Position numbers and translations under genes: made by a program
Shown here: positions 16,759-24,231 of the stretch, piece after piece
Numbering within the stretch: the stretch's first letter is position 1
Layout of the letters: every line of letters starts with the position of its first letter
NCBI GenBank assembly: GCA_963695105.1
Contig: CAVOGC010000016.1
Span: forward strand, 1 to 64,000
Length of the DNA stretch: 64,000 nucleotides
DNA from: Competibacter sp963695105
GTDB lineage: Bacteria; Pseudomonadota; Gammaproteobacteria; Competibacterales; Competibacteraceae
Direction: 5' to 3'
Notes under the pieces: generated by a model
Database searches by the model: none
Seen by the model: only the letters and a program-made list of their open reading frames with translations
What the model was told of the DNA's origin: nothing

Positions 16759-17541
16759 ATGAACGATGTCGTTCTGGTCACGATTCACGATGCCATCGCC
16801 CAACTGACCCTGAACCGGCCGAAGTCCTACAACGCCTTGAATATCGAGACCGCGCAGGCGCTGACCCGGGCCTTGCTGGATCTCGAAGCCGACCCGGCGA
16901 TTCACGGCGTCGTCATCACCGGCGGCGGCGCGGCCTTTTCGGCGGGCGGTGACATCAAGTTCGTGCTGGCCCATCCGCACGGACCGGCGGCGGCGTTTCA
17001 CGAGTTGGCCACCCACGTTCATGTCTGCGTGACCGAAATCCGCCGGCTGCGCAAGCCGGTGATCGCCGCCATCAACGGGGTGGCGGCCGGCGGCGGTTTT
17101 TCCCTGGCGCTGGCCTGCGATTTCCGGGTCATGGCGGAATCGGCGCGGCTCAAGCAGGGCTTCACCAGCAACGCGCTCTGCATCGACGCCGGAGGCACCT
17201 TCACTCTGCCACGCCTGGTCGGACTGGCCCGCGCCTTGGAAATCGCCGCCTTCGACGAGCCGATCGCCGCCGAACAGGCATTGACCTGGGGACTGGTGAC
17301 GCGGGTGGTTCCGGACGCGCAACTGCTGGACGTCACGCTGGGCATGGCGCGGACCCTCGCCCAAAAATCCCTGCACACGTTCGGCCACGTCAAGACGCTG
17401 CTGACCGATGCGTTCGATACCTCCTGGGAGGCGCAACTGGAACGCGAGCGGCGCGGGCTGACCGCCTGCGCCGGCCATGCCGATGGGTTGGAAGGTCTGC
17501 ACGCTTTCGTGGAGAAGCGCCCACCGCGCTACAACCGCTGA
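16759..17541 (+). CDS. Enoyl-CoA hydratase/isomerase (crotonase) family protein
   Basis: 260 residues with the crotonase fold: NRPKSYNALN, oxyanion-hole segments FSAGGDIK and NGVAAGGGFSLA, and DAGGTFTLPRLVG. The Glu pair of true enoyl-CoA hydratases is not conserved (Ser in GGGFSLA, no Glu in QGFTSNA). The Asp in CIDAGGT is kept, as in PaaG-type isomerases, so isomerase or a related CoA-thioester activity is more likely than hydration. I start at ATG 16759 with GGAG about 10 bases upstream; a much longer in-frame extension overlaps ada and is not real. Pathway unknown. Confidence 0.88.
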   Translation: MNDVVLVTIHDAIAQLTLNRPKSYNALNIETAQALTRALLDLEADPAIHGVVITGGGAAFSAGGDIKFVLAHPHGPAAAFHELATHVHVCVTEIRRLRKPVIAAINGVAAGGGFSLALACDFRVMAESARLKQGFTSNALCIDAGGTFTLPRLVGLARALEIAAFDEPIAAEQALTWGLVTRVVPDAQLLDVTLGMARTLAQKSLHTFGHVKTLLTDAFDTSWEAQLERERRGLTACAGHADGLEGLHAFVEKRPPRYNR

Positions 17542-17735
17542 CCAGTTTAGGCTGTGGGCTTGGATTTTGGGTTTCACGCCAGCCAGATATCGGCACGACT
17601 TGGGGCACGAACTATTTGCCGTGGAGACGGCGCCGGGTTATCTGGCGCTGCCCAATGTCGATTGGGTCGGTGGGTCCTGGCTGAAGAGCCAGCCGTGCGG
17701 GGTTGTGGCGAAACCCGATCCGACCCTTTTTCGCG

Positions 17736-18095
17736 TTACCAGTGGGGTGGCGGGGCCGCTCTCACCGGTCCTCTGTAGCCAATCCAGGGCCGGCCGTAGC
17801 CGCCGTGTCCATAGCGGCCCGGGTGGCCTCGGTAGTAGCCGTGACGCCCGTAGTAGCGGTGACCGCCACGATAGTGACCTCTGTAGTGACCTTTATAGCC
17901 TCTGTAGTGACCTTTATAGCCTTTGTAGTGACCTTTATAACCTTTGTGGTAGTCACCCTTGCCGTAGTGGCCTCGGTGACTTACTTCGTTGCTACTCCCG
18001 CCGTAGTGGCCGCCACCGGCCGCATTCGCGCTATACAGCGGGACCGTGATCGCGGCGGCAACCATAACTCCGAACAGCCATTTCATCGCTTTCAT
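17736..18095 (-). CDS. Secreted Gly/His/Tyr-rich repeat protein
   Basis: 119 residues: a signal peptide (MKAMKWLFGVMVAAAITVPL, cleavage after SANA), then low-complexity sequence built of G, H, Y, K and R. At its centre a 7-residue unit (GYKGHYR) is repeated three to four times, encoded by a 21-bp tandem DNA repeat. ATG 18095 has AGGAG 8 bases upstream. The composition suggests metal binding or a structural protein; sulfur-globule proteins are also Gly/Tyr-rich, but the high His/Arg content differs. No domain family is recognised. Confidence 0.65.
   Translation of the reverse strand: MKAMKWLFGVMVAAAITVPLYSANAAGGGHYGGSSNEVSHRGHYGKGDYHKGYKGHYKGYKGHYRGYKGHYRGHYRGGHRYYGRHGYYRGHPGRYGHGGYGRPWIGYRGPVRAAPPPHW
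17878..17940 (-). repeat. 21-bp tandem repeat, three copies
   Basis: Unit cctctgtagtgacctttatag: two identical copies and one with two changes. Each encodes seven residues of the Gly/His/Tyr protein, so copy number can vary without frameshift. Confidence 0.85.
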
Positions 18096-18427
18096 CGTTT
18101 CACTCCTACCCGCCTGACGTGGCGGCATGGTCTTCAATCAATGATGGGGCGAGATCCCCGTGTCGGTGAAGCGGGCGACAACGGCCCCCTGCACGGTGAG
18201 ATCAATGATCTCAATGTTTCTCTGAGCACGCGCTGAACGAATGGCGAACGGGAGCTGAACGGCCGGCCGCGACCCTGCTGCTGGCGCGGCTGGTGCTTGA
18301 TGAGGCGCTGGGTGTCGCGCAACGGGTTGGGGTGATTCGGGCGGTCCGTCGGGGTGACGGTGATGGCTTATGGTGAATGCGGGTCGGGTCGTTTACAAGC
18401 TGGAAGGGGGTCAACCCAGTGTTCTTG
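18096..18427. other. Intergenic region, nothing recognised
   Basis: About 330 bases between the repeat protein and the first insertion sequence. Only short overlapping frames without domains or ribosome sites are present. The promoter of the leftward repeat protein should lie at its left end. Confidence 0.5.
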
Positions 18428-18432
18428 AATTG

Positions 18433-19555
18433 TAGAACTTACGCATTGACAAAAATCGTATAACGTGCATAACAAACTAAATCTTGGTCATGAATGTTTC
18501 CGTTGATGAGAGCCATCAGTCGCCCACCCACTGCCCGTTGCACTTTAGCGATGTATGTATCTTTTATATTGAGCACACCGCACTCACCGACCTGTTGTCG
18601 GTTGGGGGAAGTGATGAAGATCAGCCACGACAGTGCCAATCGGTTCTTACTCCGCGAAGACTATACGCCCCGCGATTTATTCAATGAAGTCCGAGCCGAA
18701 CTGAATTTGACGGGGGGTACCGTCAGTGTCGATGACAGCGTACTCGACAAACCGTATAGCCATCTGATCGCCTTCGTGGGTCATTTTTGGTCGGGGAAAC
18801 ATCATGGGGTGGTCAAGGGGATTAACCTGATCACGTTGTATTACACTGATCCGCACGGTCACCATCAGCCCGTCAACTACCGAATTTACGATAAAACGGA
18901 ACACAAGACGAAAAATGATTATTTTCAAGAGATGCTGGCTGACGTGTTGGCGTGGGGTCTGGAACCGGCGTTCGTGACGGGAGACAGTTGGTACAGTAGC
19001 TTGGAAAATCTCAAGATGATTAAAAACCATCATCAGGGATTTCTCTTTGCGTTGGAAAGCAACCGTCTGGTTTCTGTGGAAAAAGGACACTGGCTACAGG
19101 TACAACAGTGGGTGATTCCCGAAGACGGCTTGCTCGTTTACCTCCGGGGATTCGGGACGGTCAAAGTGTTTCGGACGTGGTTGAAAAACCAGCCACGCCA
19201 TTATGCATTGTATTCGCCGAATGACGCGGATGGGGCCGCTTTGGGTCGTCCCGCTTTTCTCAAGCTCCATGACCAGCACTGGCAAATCGAGCAGTATCAT
19301 CGGACGCTCAAACAAGTGTGCCACATCGAGCATTTTCAGGTCCGCCAACCGACCGCCATTCGAAATCATCTCTTCGCGGCGATCTGTGGTTATGTCCAAT
19401 TGCAGCGGCTACGGGCTACCGACATGATTCGTAATTGTTATCGTTTGCAGCGTGAGTTGTTTAATGAGGTGATCGCCACGTTTGTTCAAGCCTTCATCCC
19501 TAACTTGGAACACCTCAACCCACAATTTCAACCTCCTGTCAATGCGTAAGTCCTA
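18433..19555 (+). mobile_element. IS4/IS701-superfamily insertion sequence, complete
   Basis: A 1123-bp element with terminal inverted repeats TAGAACTTACGCATTGACA (left) and TAGGACTTACGCATTGACA (right, reverse complement), one mismatch. Perfect 5-bp target duplications AATTG lie at 18428-18432 and 19556-19560. Ends are related to those of the element at 22250. Confidence 0.9.
18494..19549 (+). CDS. IS4/IS701-superfamily DDE transposase
   Basis: 351 residues. The transposase core shows the three acidic regions expected of an IS4-like RNase H fold: VDDSVLDKPY, TGDSWYSSLENLK and QIEQYHRTLKQ, the last with the catalytic Glu and the YREK-like spacing. The frame is intact and the element has full ends and target duplications, so it is probably active or recently inserted. 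The N-terminal 35 residues before MKISHDSANRF are poorly characterised and the true start could be a little downstream. Family assignment beyond the superfamily is by eye. Confidence 0.88.
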   Translation: MFPLMRAISRPPTARCTLAMYVSFILSTPHSPTCCRLGEVMKISHDSANRFLLREDYTPRDLFNEVRAELNLTGGTVSVDDSVLDKPYSHLIAFVGHFWSGKHHGVVKGINLITLYYTDPHGHHQPVNYRIYDKTEHKTKNDYFQEMLADVLAWGLEPAFVTGDSWYSSLENLKMIKNHHQGFLFALESNRLVSVEKGHWLQVQQWVIPEDGLLVYLRGFGTVKVFRTWLKNQPRHYALYSPNDADGAALGRPAFLKLHDQHWQIEQYHRTLKQVCHIEHFQVRQPTAIRNHLFAAICGYVQLQRLRATDMIRNCYRLQRELFNEVIATFVQAFIPNLEHLNPQFQPPVNA

Positions 19556-19813
19556 AATTGGAAGACAAGGAAAATCCGCTCGGTCCGCTCCAGGATATGA
19601 CCTTGAGCCCCAGCATCCCCCTTGAATAACAGACAAGTGGGGTGCCAGCCACAATCTGTAGGGATCGCCGTCATGACTGGCGGGTGAGCCGCATGGTTTC
19701 AGGTCGGTGAAAAAAATCGAAACCCACGGACCAGCGATGTCCGAAAAGCAACATGATTACGGTTCCATCCAGCTTGGTCTTGCTCAGGCTCGCGCCATCA
19801 AGTTGGCCCGCGC

Positions 19814-22120
19814 TCAAGTCGGCGGCACCTCCAGCCGCGCCACATCCTCAAGATCCTTCTGGCGCTGTTGTGCCCGCTTATCGTAACTGGCCTGGTTTTT
19901 GGTGCAGACCAGGCTATAGGGACGACCGCGCTTGTCGGTCCCCCGGTCCAGATCGCAGCCGCCGCGCCGGATCGAATCCTCGACATGACGACGGTCGGAT
20001 TCGGCGGCCTTGAAGGTCCACACTTGGCGATCAGGATCGGCCAGGAAGCGGCTGAGTTCGCTGCAATGCGGGCACCGGCAAGCGAGCGTACTGGCCCGCG
20101 TCCAGTCGCGCGGCGGTTCCAGGAGTTCGGCGATGCGGGCGCGTAGATGCTCCAGACAGGCGGCGCGCAGGCGGCGGACCGCCGCACAGTCCCGGCTCTT
20201 CACCCGTTCGGTCAGCACGAGGACGGCGGGAACCAGCACGGTATCCAGCCCATACGTCTTGGGCCAGGCCAGAACATGGTCCGCCGCGCGCTCGGCCAGC
20301 GCCGCGTCGAGCTGGCCCAGAGCAGCCAGCAGATCGACGACGAAGCCGGGCTGCACCGGCGGCGGTCGGAACCAAGAATCGGGCTGGGTCACCCGCGCCG
20401 GGTCGCCGGGCAGGGCTTCGACCAGGGCTCGGGCGGCGGGGCGGAAATCCACGGTACGGTCGGCATCCTCCGCCACGGCGGCGCAACGGGCCAACAGCTC
20501 GCCGCAGGCGCCGAGCGCCGCCCCGGCATTGCCGGCGATGACACGCTCGATCAATTCGGCGGCCCGCGCCGACGGCAACAGGCCGATGGCCTCGACCAGG
20601 GCCTCGTTGTCGCCCAAGCCGTACAAGCCGGTGGCGGAGAGGTCGGCCAGGAAGGCTTCGATGCGCGCCGTATCCCGCAACCGGGTCAGGAGGATCAGCA
20701 TCCGGGCTGTTTGGCTTGGCGTCTCGGCCCCCCAAGAACGCCAGCCCGTCGTTCGCGGCCAAGTGCGCAGCATGTGCCCGGTGAGTTCGTGCGCCTGGCG
20801 CCACGGGTCCGATTCGGGGCCTTCGCCGCTTTCGGTCCAGCGCTGGGTCAGTTCGCCCAGATAGGGCAGAGTGGCGGACAGGCCGACCTGGTTGAGCACC
20901 GCGAGCCGCCGCCCGCGGGGCCACAACACCAGGGCCGCCCGGCGGTAGGTGCGGTCGAAGGATGCGCCTTCGTTGCCGGTCGCTTCGTGGAAGTGCTGCT
21001 CGTCGGGCTTCAAGTCGTCGAAGGTATCGGGCGGACAGAGTTCTTCCTCCTCGAAGGGAAAGTCTCCCAGATCCGGCCGGCTACCGTCGGGACGCCGCCA
21101 TTCGGCCAGGGTCGCGCTCCGGTCATAGACCTCGACGATCTCAAAATCTTCGTCGGCTTCCTCCGACCGTCCCCGGCGGCGCGGACCGTAATAGCCGGTG
21201 TATTCGGCGCCACCGCTTTCCCGAATGGAGACCAACGCCAGATGGAGATCGCAGTCGGCCTGCTCCGCCGCCGGGACCAATACCGACGCGGCGGCGGCGT
21301 CCGCTCCCTTCAGGGCGTCGAAAGCGAGCGCCGCCGGGGTATAAGCATGCTCCAAGGGATAGATCAGCTTTTCGGGCGAGTCGTCGTCGGGCAGTTCCTG
21401 GCTGGCGGCCCATTGGCGCAACAGGTCCACCACGGCAGCCTGTTCGGTCTCGTAGCTGGGTGGCTCGGGCAAGCGGCCCTTGCCGGGGCGCAGCAGCAGA
21501 TTGTAGACCAGCGTCAGCCGGCAACCCGAGGTGATGGGCAGGACTTCGTGCACGCAATCGGCATAAAAAGCGGCGAAGGCCACCTCCGACGGTTCCGGGC
21601 AACGCAAGTCGAGTTGAGCTTCCCGGTCGCGGTGGCGCACCCGCAGTTCGCCGCCGCTGTAGCGGGAGGGCAGCACGATAATGAGGGTGGCGAACATGCC
21701 GGGCGCCTTCTCGGTATCGCGATGGCGCACGAAAAAGCTGCCCTGATCGTACACCAGCAGTTTGTAGAGTTCGGCCACCACCGGTTGGGTCACCCCCAAG
21801 CCGGCGGCGGTCTGCTTGACGATGGCCTCCAAGTCCCCCGGCCAGTGCCGACCTTCGATCCGGACCCGGGCGGCATCGATCTGCCAGGTCCGCCGCACGG
21901 CGGTATCGACCAGGGTTTCTTCGCCCCGGCCATAGGGAGCCTGCTCGGCGACGGCGACGAGTTGTTCGGCCTGGATCGGCAGCACCGGCAGGGCGATGAG
22001 ACCAACCCCTTCCACCTCCAGGGACGGCGCGAAAATCTCGGTTGAGCCAGCGGCATAAAAATCGCCGGGACGCTGGACCGTGCCCAACATCCCCGCCAGT
22101 TCGGTGGTGATGGATGACAT
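19814..22120 (-). CDS. Large 2-oxoglutarate/Fe(II) oxygenase (prolyl-4-hydroxylase-like)
   Basis: 768 residues. The N-terminal 220 residues form a dioxygenase domain with the iron triad His133 and Asp135 (in RHRDTEK) and His191 (in CVHEVLP), followed by a basic residue in GCRLTLVYN suited to bind 2-oxoglutarate. YDQGSFFVRHRD and YSGGELRVRH are typical of P4H-like enzymes. The remaining roughly 540 residues are unknown: an acidic central part and a C-terminal helical region with a CxxC-type CRCPHCSEL. ATG 22120 has AAGGAG 7 bases upstream. Proposed role: hydroxylation of a protein or other substrate; target unknown. It is alone between two insertion sequences, so horizontal acquisition or passenger status is possible. 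Confidence 0.82.
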   Translation of the reverse strand: MSSITTELAGMLGTVQRPGDFYAAGSTEIFAPSLEVEGVGLIALPVLPIQAEQLVAVAEQAPYGRGEETLVDTAVRRTWQIDAARVRIEGRHWPGDLEAIVKQTAAGLGVTQPVVAELYKLLVYDQGSFFVRHRDTEKAPGMFATLIIVLPSRYSGGELRVRHRDREAQLDLRCPEPSEVAFAAFYADCVHEVLPITSGCRLTLVYNLLLRPGKGRLPEPPSYETEQAAVVDLLRQWAASQELPDDDSPEKLIYPLEHAYTPAALAFDALKGADAAAASVLVPAAEQADCDLHLALVSIRESGGAEYTGYYGPRRRGRSEEADEDFEIVEVYDRSATLAEWRRPDGSRPDLGDFPFEEEELCPPDTFDDLKPDEQHFHEATGNEGASFDRTYRRAALVLWPRGRRLAVLNQVGLSATLPYLGELTQRWTESGEGPESDPWRQAHELTGHMLRTWPRTTGWRSWGAETPSQTARMLILLTRLRDTARIEAFLADLSATGLYGLGDNEALVEAIGLLPSARAAELIERVIAGNAGAALGACGELLARCAAVAEDADRTVDFRPAARALVEALPGDPARVTQPDSWFRPPPVQPGFVVDLLAALGQLDAALAERAADHVLAWPKTYGLDTVLVPAVLVLTERVKSRDCAAVRRLRAACLEHLRARIAELLEPPRDWTRASTLACRCPHCSELSRFLADPDRQVWTFKAAESDRRHVEDSIRRGGCDLDRGTDKRGRPYSLVCTKNQASYDKRAQQRQKDLEDVARLEVPPT

Positions 22121-22249
22121 GATGGTCTCCTTTTCTGGACAATCTCCGAGAGGGATGGCGCGGTGTGAACCGGAACGAACCGCCTTCGGCGGGACGTGTG
22201 CCCGACTAATCGCCGGGAAAGCGGGAGTCGGCGTTCAAATAAGCCTTAT

Positions 22250-23340
22250 TAGGACTTACGCAAAATGACCTTAATGGTCGCCAAGTTTTTGAAAAACCCG
22301 CAGAATCAATCGTATGAAAGAACCGGTAACACGTCTCAGTTATTGCCAATACCTGCTGGTCAGCCAGATCAACCACACGCTAACGAACTTTGCCGACCAC
22401 TGTGAGCCATTCAGCCATGATGCCATCAACCGCTACCTGCGAGGTGAACGGATCACGCCGCGGCTGGTGTGGGACAACGTGCGCAGCCAAGTCGTGGCGA
22501 CGGCTCAGGGCTATGTCGTCTTCGACGACACGGTGCTGGATAAGAACACTGCCTTTGCTATCGAACTGGTGCGACGCCAGTACAGCGGCAATGCCAAAGA
22601 GCTCATCAAGGGCATTGGGGTCGTGACCTGCGTCTACGTCAATCCGATGCTGGGATCAGTTCTGGCTGATTGACTACCGCCTCTATGATCCGGAGGGAGA
22701 GGGCAAAAGCAAACTCGATCATGTGCGTGAGATGCTGAGCAACATCGTGTACCAGAAGCAATTGCCGTGTCACGCGGTACTGATGGATACCTGGTACGCC
22801 ACCAAGGCACTGATGCTATTCATCGAGTCGCTCGCGAAAATCTACTACTGTCCGCTGAAAAACAACCGTCAGGTTGATGATTCGGACGGCCAGCGCCCCT
22901 ATGGGCGCGTCGACGCGCTGCCTTGGAGGGATGAGGAGCAGGCGCACGGCAAACGGATCAAGATCAAAGGCTTTCCTAAAGACCACAAGGTGCGCCTGTT
23001 CCGGGTTGAGGTGTCTACCCACCGCACGGACTGGGTCGTGACCAACGATCCCACTCAGGATTCCACGGAGGCCACTCAACAGGTGTGTGGCTTTCGTTGG
23101 AAGATCGAGCAGTTGCACCGCGAAGGCAAACAGGTTACTGGGCTGGAACGCTGTCAGTGTCGAAAGGCGCGCATCCAGCGCAATCATATCGGTTGTGCCT
23201 TCTTGGTCTGGGTCAGGCTCAAAGAACTAGCCACCCAAACCGGACGTACCGTCTACCAAGTGAAATATGGCTTGCTCGATGAATACCTCATTCAGCAACT
23301 CAAGAATCCCTCCCTTACAATGAGTTTTGCGTAAGTCCTA
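22250..23340 (+). mobile_element. Second IS4/IS701-superfamily insertion sequence, frameshifted
   Basis: A 1091-bp element whose ends, TAGGACTTACGCAAAA in both orientations, share the first 13 bases with the element at 18433. Perfect 5-bp target duplications CTTAT lie at 22245-22249 and 23341-23345. Confidence 0.9.
22314..23334 (+). pseudogene. Transposase of the second IS, split by a +1 frameshift
   Basis: The first frame (22314-22673) holds the N-terminal part with VVFDDTVLDKNTAF. The rest continues in the next frame as DQFWLIDYRLYDPEGEGKSK, LMDTWYATKALMLF and WKIEQLHREGKQVTGLERC, carrying the remaining catalytic region, and ends at 23334. The switch point is a GGG near 22657; removing one G joins the two frames exactly. 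The context does not resemble a programmed site, and similar single-base changes occur in housekeeping-type genes here, so a sequencing error or a recent inactivating mutation is likely. About 340 residues when rejoined. Confidence 0.85.
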
Positions 23341-23459
23341 CTTATGTGGCTTCCACCACAAGACGCCTGCCCATTGCGGGCAGGGCTGTCCCGATTTATT
23401 CGAGCCGCGTGGCATGGCGCAGGTCGAACAGGCGGTCCATCGCTAAAACTCGCTGTCTT

Positions 23460-24221
23460 TCACCGGCACTCGCCCACCGAACCCGGCCGACAGCGCCGCC
23501 GATCCACCCAGATCGTGCTGTCCAGCTTGGCGTCGGTGAAGCGGGCGCCATCGATGCGGGCGCCGGCCAGCGTCGCCGTTCCCAGGTTGGCGCCGGTGAA
23601 GTCGGCGCCCAGCAGGTTCGTCCCGTCCAGTCTGGCGCCCTGGAGGTTGGCGCCGGACAGGACCGCATCCTCCAGCACCGCCCGGCTCAACACCGCATCC
23701 GCCAGCATCGCGTTCGCCAGTTTGGCGTCGGTCAAATCCGCCTGCGTCAGCGTGGCCTTGCTCAAGATTGCCGCCGTCAGATTGGCCCCGGTCAGGTCGG
23801 CCTGATACAACCCCGCGTCGCTCAGATCGACCTGGCTCAGATTGGCCCCGGTCAACACCGCCCGATCCAGCCGCGCGCCGCTCATGCTGGCGCCGGCGAA
23901 CACGGCGCGATCCAGTTGCGCCGACACCAGCCGCGTGCCTCGCAGCGCCGCCCCGGTAAAATCCGCGTTGCTGAGTACCGCCCGGCCCAGATCCGCCCCG
24001 CTGAGCCGCGCGCCGGCCAGCTTGGCGTTGGCCAGATTGGTCCGGGTCAGCACCGCATCGCGCAAGTCCGCGCCCGTCAGATCCGCGCCCTGTTTGTCGC
24101 AATACAGCCAGTTGACCCGCCGACCGGGCGGGTCGTCGCAGGCGGCCCAGGCGGGCGAGTGCGGCAGCGCCAGCAGGCACAGCAGCAGCGGCAGGGCAGG
24201 GGAACGGTCGCGAATCGTCAC
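23460..24221 (-). CDS. Secreted pentapeptide-repeat protein
   Basis: 253 residues: signal peptide ALPLLLCLLALPHSPAWA, then a Cys-containing head and about 35 consecutive A(D/N)LXX pentapeptides (such as ADLTG, ANLAN, ARLSG), which fold as a right-handed quadrilateral beta helix. A short Cys/Arg tail closes it. It starts at GTG 24221, 10 bp after the lon stop, so it is probably in one transcript with lon. Pentapeptide proteins have diverse or unknown roles; cytoplasmic ones can mimic DNA, but this copy appears exported, which argues against gyrase protection. No partner is evident. Confidence 0.87.
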   Translation of the reverse strand: MTIRDRSPALPLLLCLLALPHSPAWAACDDPPGRRVNWLYCDKQGADLTGADLRDAVLTRTNLANAKLAGARLSGADLGRAVLSNADFTGAALRGTRLVSAQLDRAVFAGASMSGARLDRAVLTGANLSQVDLSDAGLYQADLTGANLTAAILSKATLTQADLTDAKLANAMLADAVLSRAVLEDAVLSGANLQGARLDGTNLLGADFTGANLGTATLAGARIDGARFTDAKLDSTIWVDRRRCRPGSVGECR

Positions 24222-24231
24222 GATAAACCTC

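Noticed and set aside
17878..17940. Tandem repeat considered as a CRISPR array
   Set aside because: Units are adjacent without spacers and lie in frame inside a coding gene.
19814..22120. Long opposite-strand frames (for example 20147-22045)
   Set aside because: They are shadows of the oxygenase gene; only the leftward frame shows an iron-binding triad and a ribosome site.
22650..22730. Programmed frameshift in the second IS transposase
   Set aside because: The needed direction and the GGG context do not match known IS slippery sites, and the same type of run-length error occurs in host genes.
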